Assembly (NCBI GenBank): GCA_015228895.1
Contig: JADGCR010000079.1
Location: forward strand, 1 to 9,154
Length of the DNA stretch: 9,154 nt
Source of the DNA: Magnetococcales bacterium
GTDB taxonomy: Bacteria > Pseudomonadota > Magnetococcia > Magnetococcales > Magnetaquicoccaceae
Reading direction: 5' to 3'
Shown here piece after piece: positions 1 through 6,535 of the stretch (positions are counted from its first letter, which is position 1; each line of letters opens with the position of its first letter). Below the pieces are notes generated by a model, which ran no database searches, was not told where the DNA came from, and saw only the letters and a list, made by a program, of their open reading frames with translations. Made by a program: the position numbers and the translations under genes.

Positions 1-156
1 CCCTACGCGGGGGCGCAATACGACGACTACGGATTCGTGACCGGCGGAGTGCTCTCCGCAGGCTGCGCCGCGGCTCCGACGGATGTGGCCACATCCGTGC
101 AGTCCGCCACGGCCATGGCGATGAAGGCGATCCACGCCGCAGCGAAGAGAGGATAG
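1..156 (+). CDS. qmoA: QmoA, quinone-interacting oxidoreductase subunit A (3' end only)
   Basis: Only the last 51 codons are present; the frame is open from base 1 to the TAG at 154-156. The readable tail has GGVLSAGCAAAPTDVATSVQ followed by an alanine-rich helix. This is the C-terminal FAD-domain signature of the HdrA-like proteins QmoA and QmoB: a Gly-rich segment, a Cys, then DVATSVQ. QmoA is a soluble FAD protein related to the heterodisulfide reductase subunit HdrA. In the Qmo complex it passes electrons between APS reductase (AprBA) and the quinone pool. The stop lies 4 bases before the qmoB start, so the two are co-transcribed and probably translationally coupled. The assignment to QmoA rather than another HdrA paralogue rests mainly on the next gene being QmoB. 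The coding sequence contains a 20-bp perfect palindrome at 79-98. Confidence 0.8.
   Translation, partial: PYAGAQYDDYGFVTGGVLSAGCAAAPTDVATSVQSATAMAMKAIHAAAKRG
79..98. repeat. 20-bp perfect palindrome in the qmoA 3' end
   Basis: ACGGATGTGG at 79-88 is the exact reverse complement of 89-98. It encodes the conserved TDVATSV segment, so coding constraint is the simplest explanation. Confidence 0.85.
144..153 (+). promoter_or_regulatory. Ribosome binding site of qmoB inside the qmoA end
   Basis: A purine-rich GAAGAGAGGA run lies about 7 bases before the ATG at 161. It overlaps the last codons of qmoA, as expected for tightly coupled operon genes. It supports 161 as the start of qmoB. Confidence 0.6.
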
Positions 157-160
157 GGCA

Positions 161-2383
161 ATGGACGAGAAAAAATTGGGTTGTTATTTCTGCACCGGTT
201 GCGGCATCGGCGACGCCCTCGACCTGAAGGCGTTGAAGGCCATCGCCACCAAGGAACAAAAAATTCCCGTGGTCAAGGAGCACGCCGCCCTCTGCAGCCC
301 GGAAGGGGTGGCCATGATCCGGCAGGATCTGACGGAGGGCACGGTCAACGCCGTCATCGTCGCCGCCTGCTCCCATCGTGAGAAGAGCGCCGAATTCCGC
401 TTCGACATCGACCTGATGGACCGGGTGGACCTGCGGGACAAATGCATCTGGCTGCAAGACGTCAAGGAAGGCGACGACACCGGGGAGGAGGACCGCCAGA
501 TGATGGCGGAGGATTATCTCCGTCTGGGTTGCGTCAAAATCAAGAAAATGAATGTCCCGGACCCCTTCCTGCACTCCGAGTGTTCCAAGGATGTGCTGGT
601 GGTGGGTGGTGGCGTGGCCGGGCTTACGGCGGCGCGGGACATCGCCCTGGCCGGTTATCAGGCCGTGTTGGTGGAAAAGAGCGGCGCCCTGGGTGGCAAG
701 ATGAACAACATGCTCAAGGTCACCCCGGACAATCGCCCCCCCTACCGGGAACTGGAAGCCAACTTCATCGGCTCCCTGAGCGCCGCTGTGGAAGGGGACA
801 ACCGCATCAAGATTTTCAAGAACGCGGTGGTGAGCAAGACCGCCGGTCAACCCGGCCAGTTCGATGTCACCCTGAACACCAGCGCCGGACCCAGGGAGAT
901 CCGCGTGGGGAGCATCGTCGTGGCCACGGGTTTCGACCTGTACGACCCGACCAGGCTCCCGGCCAATCTGGGATACGGTGGCTCGCCGGATGTGATCACC
1001 AGCGCGGAATTCGAGAAAATGGCCAAAGAGGGCCAGATCGTGCGCAAATCCGACGGCAAACCCGCCAAACGGGTGGCCTTCGCCCTGTGCGCCGGACAGC
1101 GGAACAAGGAACATCTGGACTACTGTTCCGGGGCCTGCTGCATCTACTCGATGAAACAGGCTCTGTATGTGATGGAGCAGTACAAGGAGGAAGCCTCCAC
1201 CTACCTGGTCTATCAGGAGATCCGCACCCCCGGCCAGATGGAGGATTTCTATCGCAAGGCCCAGGATGAGGGCGCGGTCTTCATCAAGGGTGACGTCACC
1301 AAAGTGGCAGGCAACGCCAAGGGCGGGGTGGTGGTGGAGGTCGCGGATCAACTGCTGCGCGGCACCGAATCCCTGGAAGTGGATCTGCTGGTGCTGGCCA
1401 CGGGCATGGTTTCCACCGTGGATACCCTGGACCCCAACATCGCCTCACCGGTTGGGACCGGCAAGGACGAACTCCCCGGTTCCATCCTCAATCTTCAGTA
1501 CCGTCAGGGGCCGAGCCTTCCCCGTCTGGGAGAGAGCGGTTTTCCGGATTCCCATTTCATCTGTTTTCCCTACGAAACCCGGCGTACCGGGATCTATGTG
1601 GCCGGTCCGGCGCGACGTCCCATGGGCATCGCCGCCACCATGACCGACGCCTCCGGGGCCGCATTGAAGGCCATTCAGGCGGTGGAGGCGGTGGCCAGTG
1701 GTGTGGCGGTGCATCCCCGGTCGGGGGATCTTTCGTTTCCCTCCTACCGGGCGGAAGGGTGCACCCAGTGCAAACGCTGCACCGAGGAGTGTCCCTTCGG
1801 GGCCATCAACGAGGACGACAAGGGCAATCCCCTGTTCAATCCCGCCCGCTGTCGTCGTTGCAGCACCTGCATGGGGGCCTGTCCGCAAAAGATCATCTCC
1901 TTCGCCAACTACTCGGTGGACATGATCAGCGCCATGCTCAAGGAGATCGAAATCCCTGAAGAGGACGAGGAGAAACCACGCATTCTGGTTTTCGCCTGCA
2001 CCAACGACGCGGTGCCCGCTCTGGACATGATGGGCCGCAATCGCAGTCCCGTCAGTCCGTATGTGCGCATCATTCCGTTGCGCTGCATGGGGTCGTTGAG
2101 TCTGGTCTGGATCGCCGACGCCATGTCCAAGGGTTTCGACGGGGTACTGCTCATGGGATGCCGTCATGGAGACAATTATCAGTGTCACAACGTGCGCGGC
2201 TCGGCCCTGGCGGAGATTCGTCTGAGCAAGGTTTCCGAAACCCTCTCCCGCCTGAAACTGGAGTCGGACCGGGTGAAAATGGTGGAAGTCAACATCATGG
2301 ACGCGGACACCCTGCCCAAGGTGATTGACGACTTCGCGAAACAGATCAGCAACTTAAACCCCAATCCTTACAAGGGTTTCTAA
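161..2383 (+). CDS. qmoB: QmoB, HdrA-like flavoprotein with ferredoxin and MvhD-like domains
   Basis: A 740-residue protein, about the usual QmoB size. The N-terminus has a Cys cluster CYFCTGCGIG (C8, C11, C14), followed by an HdrA-type FAD domain. Its Rossmann glycine motif GGGVAG is at 149-154, with the acidic residue E172 after it, a VVATG at about 253-257 and a second LATG at 412-415. The HdrA cysteine motif C310...YCSGACC (C322, C326, C327) is kept. Two [4Fe-4S] ferredoxin motifs follow: C534/C537/C540/C544 and C564/C567/C570/C574. The C-terminus (about 607-740) is an MvhD-like domain with C613, C642, C667 and C675, as expected for a [2Fe-2S] or similar centre. Known role of the family: soluble electron-transfer subunit of the Qmo complex that interacts with APS reductase. 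The domain order HdrA, double ferredoxin, MvhD separates QmoB from QmoA, which lacks the last two. It sits 4 bases after qmoA and 63 bases before hdrC. Confidence 0.93.
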   Translation: MDEKKLGCYFCTGCGIGDALDLKALKAIATKEQKIPVVKEHAALCSPEGVAMIRQDLTEGTVNAVIVAACSHREKSAEFRFDIDLMDRVDLRDKCIWLQDVKEGDDTGEEDRQMMAEDYLRLGCVKIKKMNVPDPFLHSECSKDVLVVGGGVAGLTAARDIALAGYQAVLVEKSGALGGKMNNMLKVTPDNRPPYRELEANFIGSLSAAVEGDNRIKIFKNAVVSKTAGQPGQFDVTLNTSAGPREIRVGSIVVATGFDLYDPTRLPANLGYGGSPDVITSAEFEKMAKEGQIVRKSDGKPAKRVAFALCAGQRNKEHLDYCSGACCIYSMKQALYVMEQYKEEASTYLVYQEIRTPGQMEDFYRKAQDEGAVFIKGDVTKVAGNAKGGVVVEVADQLLRGTESLEVDLLVLATGMVSTVDTLDPNIASPVGTGKDELPGSILNLQYRQGPSLPRLGESGFPDSHFICFPYETRRTGIYVAGPARRPMGIAATMTDASGAALKAIQAVEAVASGVAVHPRSGDLSFPSYRAEGCTQCKRCTEECPFGAINEDDKGNPLFNPARCRRCSTCMGACPQKIISFANYSVDMISAMLKEIEIPEEDEEKPRILVFACTNDAVPALDMMGRNRSPVSPYVRIIPLRCMGSLSLVWIADAMSKGFDGVLLMGCRHGDNYQCHNVRGSALAEIRLSKVSETLSRLKLESDRVKMVEVNIMDADTLPKVIDDFAKQISNLNPNPYKGF

Positions 2384-2398
2384 CGCTCTTTTTGATCA

Positions 2399-2429
2399 CC
2401 GCGAGGTTGACCCCCCGTCAACCTCGCGG
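2399..2429 (+). promoter_or_regulatory. Perfect 12-bp hairpin between qmoB and hdrC
   Basis: Bases 2399-2410 (CCGCGAGGTTGA) are exactly complementary to 2418-2429, with a 7-base loop CCCCCCG. The RNA stem would be very stable. No T-run follows; the next bases are the purine-rich ribosome binding site of hdrC, so this is not an ordinary intrinsic terminator. Inferred roles are an RNA processing or 3'-protecting structure that sets the qmoAB to hdrCB ratio, or an attenuator. The stem ends 1-2 bases before the GAGGAG of hdrC, so its folding could affect ribosome access. Confidence 0.75.
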
Positions 2430-2436
2430 AGAGGAG
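2428..2436 (+). promoter_or_regulatory. Ribosome binding site of hdrC next to a hairpin
   Basis: GGAGAGGAG ends 10 bases before the ATG at 2447. Its first two bases are the last paired bases of the preceding hairpin, which makes the site unusual. It supports 2447 as the start rather than the out-of-frame ATG at 2392. Confidence 0.6.
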
Positions 2437-2446
2437 ATACCAGAAA

Positions 2447-3037
2447 ATGGCTTACGACCTGTCTTTTGCAAAAGACGTATACAAAAAGTCCGAAATGGGC
2501 AACTGGATCAAGATGTGCATGCAATGCGGCGTGTGCGCGGGTTCCTGTCCGCTGCGCGCCCATTGGGAGCACTCCCCCAGACAGTTGTTCCAGATGGTGC
2601 GGGCCGGAAAAAAGGATGAGGTGTTGAAAAGCGCCGACATGTGGATGTGCACCTCGTGTTACAACTGCATCGCCCGCTGTCCCCGCAACCTGCCCATCAC
2701 CCACATCATCCACGGGTTGGCCCGCTACGCCGAAACCCAGGGAGCGGTGGACAAGATGCAACCCACCCGTCGTTTCGCGGTGGAGGTGTTCTGGAAGAAC
2801 ATCGTCTCCACGGGTCGGGTGGGCGAGGCCATGCTCACCATGCGACTCTATTTCCAGGATGGCATCGGTTCCGGCATTCAACGGGGTCTGGAGATGCGTG
2901 ACTCCGCTTTGGGGATGCTCAAAACCCGCCGTCTGAATCCCATCCCCTTCCGGAGCAAGATCAAGGGATTTGACGGTTTTCAGAAAATGTTGGCGAAAGC
3001 GGCCGAACTTGAGGAAAAACTGGAGAACAAGTCATGA
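2447..3037 (+). CDS. hdrC: HdrC-like double [4Fe-4S] protein of the Qmo operon
   Basis: A 196-residue protein with two CxxCxxCxxxC motifs: C24/C27/C30/C34 (CMQCGVCAGSC) and C68/C71/C74/C78 (CTSCYNCIARC). This spacing and the roughly 190-residue length match HdrC of heterodisulfide reductase, which carries two [4Fe-4S] clusters and passes electrons to HdrB. The rest is a helical tail (about 100-196) rich in charged residues. I see no transmembrane segment. In classical qmoABC operons the third gene, qmoC, fuses an HdrC-like domain to a haem-binding HdrE-like membrane domain; here only the HdrC part exists and HdrB is added as a separate gene. The stop overlaps the hdrB start (ATGA at 3034-3037). 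The inferred role is the electron bridge from QmoAB to HdrB. The name follows the family; in this operon it could also be recorded as a QmoC substitute. Confidence 0.88.
   Translation: MAYDLSFAKDVYKKSEMGNWIKMCMQCGVCAGSCPLRAHWEHSPRQLFQMVRAGKKDEVLKSADMWMCTSCYNCIARCPRNLPITHIIHGLARYAETQGAVDKMQPTRRFAVEVFWKNIVSTGRVGEAMLTMRLYFQDGIGSGIQRGLEMRDSALGMLKTRRLNPIPFRSKIKGFDGFQKMLAKAAELEEKLENKS
3022..3025 (+). promoter_or_regulatory. Ribosome binding site of hdrB within hdrC
   Basis: GGAG lies 8 bases before the ATG at 3034, inside the last codons of hdrC. Together with the 4-base ATGA overlap it indicates translational coupling and fixes the hdrB start. Confidence 0.6.
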
Positions 3038-3918
3038 AGGAATACACCTTTTTTCCCGGTTGCAGTTCCGAACACAACGCCTCTGCCGCCAACATGGAGA
3101 ACTCGGTCCAGTCCATGTGTCGCATGCTGGGGATCAAGCTCAACGAGATTGACGACTGGAACTGCTGTAGCGCATCCATCGGTTACGCGGGTGGTGGTCA
3201 ATTGCCCCGCATGGCCATGTCCGCGCGCAACTTTGCCCTGGCCCAGAAGCAGCGGGGCAATACCGACCTGGTGGCCACCTGCGCCGCCTGCTGGTTGTCC
3301 ATGCGGGAGACCAACGAGCGGATCGAGGAGGAACCCCAGGTCAAACAGGCTCTCAATACCGCTCTGGCCGAAGCGGGTCTTTCCTACGATGGCCATATCA
3401 AGACCCGTCACTTTGTCGAGGTGTTGATCGAGGATATCGGCTGGGAGACCCTTCGTTCCAAAGTGACCAAGCCGTTGACCGGACTCAAGGTGGCGGGTTA
3501 TGTGGGATGTCAGACCAACCGTCCCTTCGGCGTGTGCGGCGACAACAAGGAAAATCCCCTCTATCTGGACAGGATGATCGAGGCGACCGGGGCCACCGCC
3601 GTGCCCTTTCCCATGAAAGTGGCCTGTTGCGGCGGCGCCCTGATGTTTTCCGAAACCGAAAAAGCGTGTCAACTGACCAAACTGATCCTGCAATCCGCCG
3701 TGGACAACGGAGCCGAGGTGATCATCACCCCCTGCCCGGTCTGCCAGTTGAACCTGGAAGTCTACCAGGGCATGATCAACAAGAGTCACGGCACCGATTT
3801 CGATATCCCGATCCTCTACTACTCCCAATTGTTTGTTCTGGCCTGGGGTGGCAGTTGGCAAGAGGCCGCCCTGCATCAGCAGGTGATCCCGGCGGAACCG
3901 TTGCGTCGTTTCGCCTGA
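3034..3918 (+). CDS. hdrB: HdrB-like protein with two complete CCG domains
   Basis: A 294-residue protein, close to HdrB of methanogens. It has two full cysteine-rich CCG domains of the pattern Cx(n)CCx(about 38)CxxC. The first uses C10, C44/C45 and C83/C86; the second uses C159, C198/C199 and C234/C237. In structurally known HdrB such motifs bind two non-cubane [4Fe-4S] clusters that form the active site for disulfide chemistry. All ten expected cysteines are present, so catalytic or redox competence is likely. It is the last gene of the operon, overlapping hdrC by 4 bases, and is followed by a strong terminator. No membrane segment is seen. With HdrC it replaces QmoC. The true partner (heterodisulfide-like thiol, quinone via another protein, or ferredoxin) cannot be read from the sequence. 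Confidence 0.9.
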   Translation: MKEYTFFPGCSSEHNASAANMENSVQSMCRMLGIKLNEIDDWNCCSASIGYAGGGQLPRMAMSARNFALAQKQRGNTDLVATCAACWLSMRETNERIEEEPQVKQALNTALAEAGLSYDGHIKTRHFVEVLIEDIGWETLRSKVTKPLTGLKVAGYVGCQTNRPFGVCGDNKENPLYLDRMIEATGATAVPFPMKVACCGGALMFSETEKACQLTKLILQSAVDNGAEVIITPCPVCQLNLEVYQGMINKSHGTDFDIPILYYSQLFVLAWGGSWQEAALHQQVIPAEPLRRFA

Positions 3919-3942
3919 TCTCCTCTCTTGCGCTTGTCCCAT

Positions 3943-3986
3943 CGACGCCCCTGGAACCGGTTCCAGGGGCGTTGTCTTTTTTTTTT
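3943..3986 (+). terminator. Intrinsic terminator of the qmo-hdr operon
   Basis: Bases 3945-3972 form a perfect 28-base palindrome (ACGCCCCTGGAACC and its complement). It gives a GC-rich stem of at least 12 bp, extended by a G-U and a C-G pair to 3943-3974. Ten T residues follow at 3977-3986. It lies 24 bases after the hdrB stop and should end the operon and isolate the next gene from read-through. Confidence 0.95.
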
Positions 3987-4018
3987 GCGCCCCACTTCTC
4001 GTTTTCCCTATCAAAACA

Positions 4019-4047
4019 TTTTGGTCTGACATTTTTTGTGTTATAAC
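4019..4047 (+). promoter_or_regulatory. Possible sigma70-type promoter of the NACHT gene
   Basis: TATAAC at 4042-4047 could be a -10 box, with TTTTGG at 4019-4024 as a weak -35 box at 17-base spacing (or TTGGTC at 4021-4026 at 15). It lies in an AT-richer stretch between the operon terminator and the NACHT gene. The match is weak and the call rests on position as much as on sequence. Confidence 0.3.
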
Positions 4048-4107
4048 TCCTCCTCTTCCACTACCCGCGAGGCTGTGGTGGTGCGCAAGAACGCGTCAGT
4101 CAAAACC

Positions 4108-4112
4108 GAGGA
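4108..4112 (+). promoter_or_regulatory. Ribosome binding site deciding the NACHT start
   Basis: GAGGA ends 6 bases before a TTG at 4119 and 12 bases before the ATG at 4125. The spacing favours TTG, the codon type favours ATG, and the products differ by only two residues. Confidence 0.5.
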
Positions 4113-4118
4113 AATTTA

Positions 4119-6371
4119 TTGTTTATGGATCAAAGTATTCAGTTTCACGATATTCAAGAATTCATACACCACGAAGAGCGCAATCTCAGCCAGAAAGTCC
4201 AACGCCTGCTGGCGCCTTTATCCTCAAAGTTTTCAGAGGATATCCACGGCATGGATGTGGGCTTCGCCCGCTTCAGAAAGGCCATCCGCGCCCTCCCCCC
4301 GTTGGGTGAGGCCAAAAATCCCGATCCGAACTGGCATGAACTCTCCAGGCTTTACACCAGTCAGTTGGAGGCCCCGCTCTTTTCCGTGCAGCAGGCCCCG
4401 GTGATCCAGGGACAGGTGCTGACCGCGCCTCGAATCGTGCAGGCGTTCATTCCCCAGGCGTTCCGGGGAGTGCGTCACGCATTGTCGGAGAGGCACTACG
4501 GAGATGATCTCTTCTGGGCGCAGTTCCTGAGACGCACGGATCTGGGACGTTTTCTGCTGCTTTGGTTGCAATCCGCCTACAGCGCACACACCCCTTTGGT
4601 CATTCTGGCTCCCCCGGGGGCGGGCAAAACCCTGTTGTCGCGCATTCTGGCCGCTCATCTCTCCTCTTCGGCCTTTCATCCGGTCCGGGTTGTCCTGGGC
4701 GCAGTGGACGCCAAGGCCACGATTCAGGCGCAGATCGAGGAGCAGTTGCGCAACGACACGGGCGCCAAGATCGACTGGGGCACCCTGAGTCATTCCGTGC
4801 GCAACCGGTTTCCGGTGGTGGTGCTGGACGGGATGAACGAACTGTTGGGAGCCAACGAAAAGATTTTCCGGGATTATCCGGAAAAGGCACGACGCTTTCA
4901 GGAGTTGGAAGGGTCCATGGGCCGACCGGTGCGACTGGTGATCACCAGTCGCACCGAGGTGATCGACCGGGCGGACATCCCGGCTGGCGCGGTGGTGTTG
5001 CGCCTGGAACCTTTTGACGAGGCGCAACGGTCCCATTGGATTCGGCTGTGGAATCGGACCAACCGTCCATTTTTCAAATCCACCGGGCTCCATCCCCTGG
5101 TGGCGACGGAGAATCCCGCCGTCATCCAGTTGGCGGAGACGCCCTTTCTGCTCTCCCTGCTGGCGGTTCTGGACGCGGATGGCAACCCCTTGCAGGGGTG
5201 CGGGGTTTTGACCCGCGCCGGTTTGTTTCAGCAGATCACCCAACGTTTCGTGACCCGCAGCCTGGCTCCCGGACAGAGCGAGACGCCACTCCTGGAAATG
5301 CAACGCCTGGGTGCGGCCGCCCTGGGGATGTTTCACCGCCATACCCTGTCGATCCGCTCGGACCAGTTGGAAAAAGACGCCCAGTTGTTGATCCCGGATG
5401 GGGTCGCGGGAACGGAGAATCCGCTGGTGGCCCCGATACTGGAACGGCTGTTTTTTGTCAACGTCACCAACCGGGAGCACAGGGCCCGACCAGGGAGCAT
5501 GCACCGGGAGAAGGAGTCGGCCCGAAGTTTCTCCTTCTGGCATGGTTCGTTCGGGGAGTTTCTGATCGCCGATTTCATTCTGCGCATGACCTGGGATGAA
5601 ACGATCCGGCTTTTCCGGGAACGCCGGGGTCGCAACCGGACGCAACGCAAGCTGGCCGAGGAGCGTTTCATCAATCCGGCCAATACGCCGGAGCGGTGGT
5701 TCGCCAGTCTGATGTACACCCCCCTCTTCGATCGTCCCTGCATTCTCGCCATGATGCGGGAGCGGTTGCAGGCGCTGTTGGAACCGGAGAAGGGGGAACG
5801 GGGAACGGTATTGAGCCGGGAGGATTTTCTGGCCACTCTGGACGACATGATCCAGGGTCAACTGGCCTGGATTTTGCAGGGCAACGCCCCGCCCTTGTTG
5901 ATGACGGGTGGTCGTGGCGCGTGGTTCACGCCGTTGCCCTTGATGGGATATTTTGCCATTTACTCCTTGAATCTCATTATTTTGCGCTCAGTGCTGGACA
6001 CCCGGAGCTGGGTCTTCAACGAGGCGGCCTTCGCGGGCGAGGAGGACGGCACCCCCGCCTGGGATCGTTTGACCCACCTGTGGCGTTCCTGGTTTACCGA
6101 CGAACGTTTGAGTCGGTTGCGGGGCATTCTCCAGACCCGCCGTCAGGATGGCCGCATGCACATCCAGGCGCGTCCCCTGTTCAGTTGTGTGCGCAGTGTC
6201 CGGGGGCTGAAGGCCTATCAGGAACTGGCCCGCGTTCTCGCGGACGACGCCGCCGCCAACCTGGCGACTCAGGTGTTGGAACGGGAGGAAAACGGCGAAA
6301 CGCCAAACGACAAGAATGCATTGTTTCCAGCGAAAGGTTCCGACGCATTTCAAAAGACCGGACTCTCGTGA
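4119..6371 (+). CDS. NACHT-domain STAND NTPase, function unknown
   Basis: About 750 residues, from TTG 4119 (ATG 4125 is equally possible). The N-terminal 1-155 is helical and I do not recognise it. A NACHT ATPase core follows: Walker A APPGAGKT at 164-171 (K170, T171), Walker B VVVLDGMNE at 233-241 (D237, E241), sensor ITSR at 275-278, and a LEPFD segment at 296-300. A helical stretch PFLLSLLAVL at 342-351 and the C-terminal NACHT-associated motif FWHGSFGEFLIA at 473-484 are also typical. After 490 come further helices, a hydrophobic stretch at about 605-626 and a WDRLTHLWRSWF segment near 648-659. I see no TPR, LRR or WD repeats and no recognisable nuclease or TIR domain. STAND proteins are ligand-gated switches that assemble on ATP binding; some bacterial NACHT proteins defend against phages. 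The gene stands alone between a terminator and a convergent operon, with AT-richer flanks. A defence or signalling role is inference; the NACHT assignment is firm. Confidence 0.85.
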   Translation: MFMDQSIQFHDIQEFIHHEERNLSQKVQRLLAPLSSKFSEDIHGMDVGFARFRKAIRALPPLGEAKNPDPNWHELSRLYTSQLEAPLFSVQQAPVIQGQVLTAPRIVQAFIPQAFRGVRHALSERHYGDDLFWAQFLRRTDLGRFLLLWLQSAYSAHTPLVILAPPGAGKTLLSRILAAHLSSSAFHPVRVVLGAVDAKATIQAQIEEQLRNDTGAKIDWGTLSHSVRNRFPVVVLDGMNELLGANEKIFRDYPEKARRFQELEGSMGRPVRLVITSRTEVIDRADIPAGAVVLRLEPFDEAQRSHWIRLWNRTNRPFFKSTGLHPLVATENPAVIQLAETPFLLSLLAVLDADGNPLQGCGVLTRAGLFQQITQRFVTRSLAPGQSETPLLEMQRLGAAALGMFHRHTLSIRSDQLEKDAQLLIPDGVAGTENPLVAPILERLFFVNVTNREHRARPGSMHREKESARSFSFWHGSFGEFLIADFILRMTWDETIRLFRERRGRNRTQRKLAEERFINPANTPERWFASLMYTPLFDRPCILAMMRERLQALLEPEKGERGTVLSREDFLATLDDMIQGQLAWILQGNAPPLLMTGGRGAWFTPLPLMGYFAIYSLNLIILRSVLDTRSWVFNEAAFAGEEDGTPAWDRLTHLWRSWFTDERLSRLRGILQTRRQDGRMHIQARPLFSCVRSVRGLKAYQELARVLADDAAANLATQVLEREENGETPNDKNALFPAKGSDAFQKTGLS
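4927..4956. repeat. 30-bp perfect palindrome inside the NACHT gene
   Basis: Bases 4927-4941 (CGGTGCGACTGGTGA) are the exact reverse complement of 4942-4956, with the centre in GATC. It encodes the strand and sensor region around VRLVITSRT. In mRNA it could fold to a 13-bp stem with a 4-base loop. It may be a by-product of codon choice or a protein-binding site. Confidence 0.9.
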
Positions 6372-6387
6372 CTCTGCCATACCAATC

Positions 6388-6418
6388 ATGAGTTCAATGA
6401 TATTCTTTATTGACTCAT
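6388..6418. other. Weak AT-rich inverted repeat between convergent genes
   Basis: ATGAGTTCAAT at 6388-6398 pairs with ATTGACTCAT at 6409-6418, leaving one bulged T and a 10-base loop. It lies 17 bases after the NACHT stop. It could be a weak terminator but lacks a GC-rich stem and a T-run. The rest of the 164-base gap holds another bulged inverted repeat (CCTGCCGA at 6444-6451 with TCGG at 6457-6460 and CAGG at 6465-6468) and nothing else I can name. Confidence 0.3.
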
Positions 6419-6535
6419 TGACCTTCTGCGTGGCGTCCTGGCTCCTGCCGACAGAATCGGCTGACAGGCTCGCTGCGTAAAAGCGGCCCATGGTGTCTTT
6501 GCTTCGGCGGTTTTCCGAATCATCTCCGTGGCACT

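Noticed and set aside
1445..2188. Long minus-strand open frame of 247 codons opposite qmoB
   Set aside because: It is antisense to qmoB, which has intact cofactor motifs throughout. Its translation is low-complexity (Gly, His, Arg rich) with no recognisable domain.
2399..2429. Reading the qmoB-hdrC hairpin as an intrinsic terminator
   Set aside because: No T-run follows the stem on either strand, and hdrC and hdrB have no promoter I can see, so full termination here is unlikely.
2980..4032. 350-codon minus-strand open frame opposite hdrB and the terminator
   Set aside because: It overlaps hdrB with its ten conserved cysteines and runs through the terminator palindrome. No family is recognisable.
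3507..4046. 179-codon plus-strand frame across the hdrB end and terminator
   Set aside because: It is out of frame with hdrB, includes the terminator T-run as a Phe string, and has no domain.
4233..5861. 542-codon minus-strand open frame opposite the NACHT gene
   Set aside because: The + frame carries all the NACHT motifs. The antisense translation is rich in Gln, Arg, Gly and Pro and shows no domain, as usual for shadows in GC-rich DNA.
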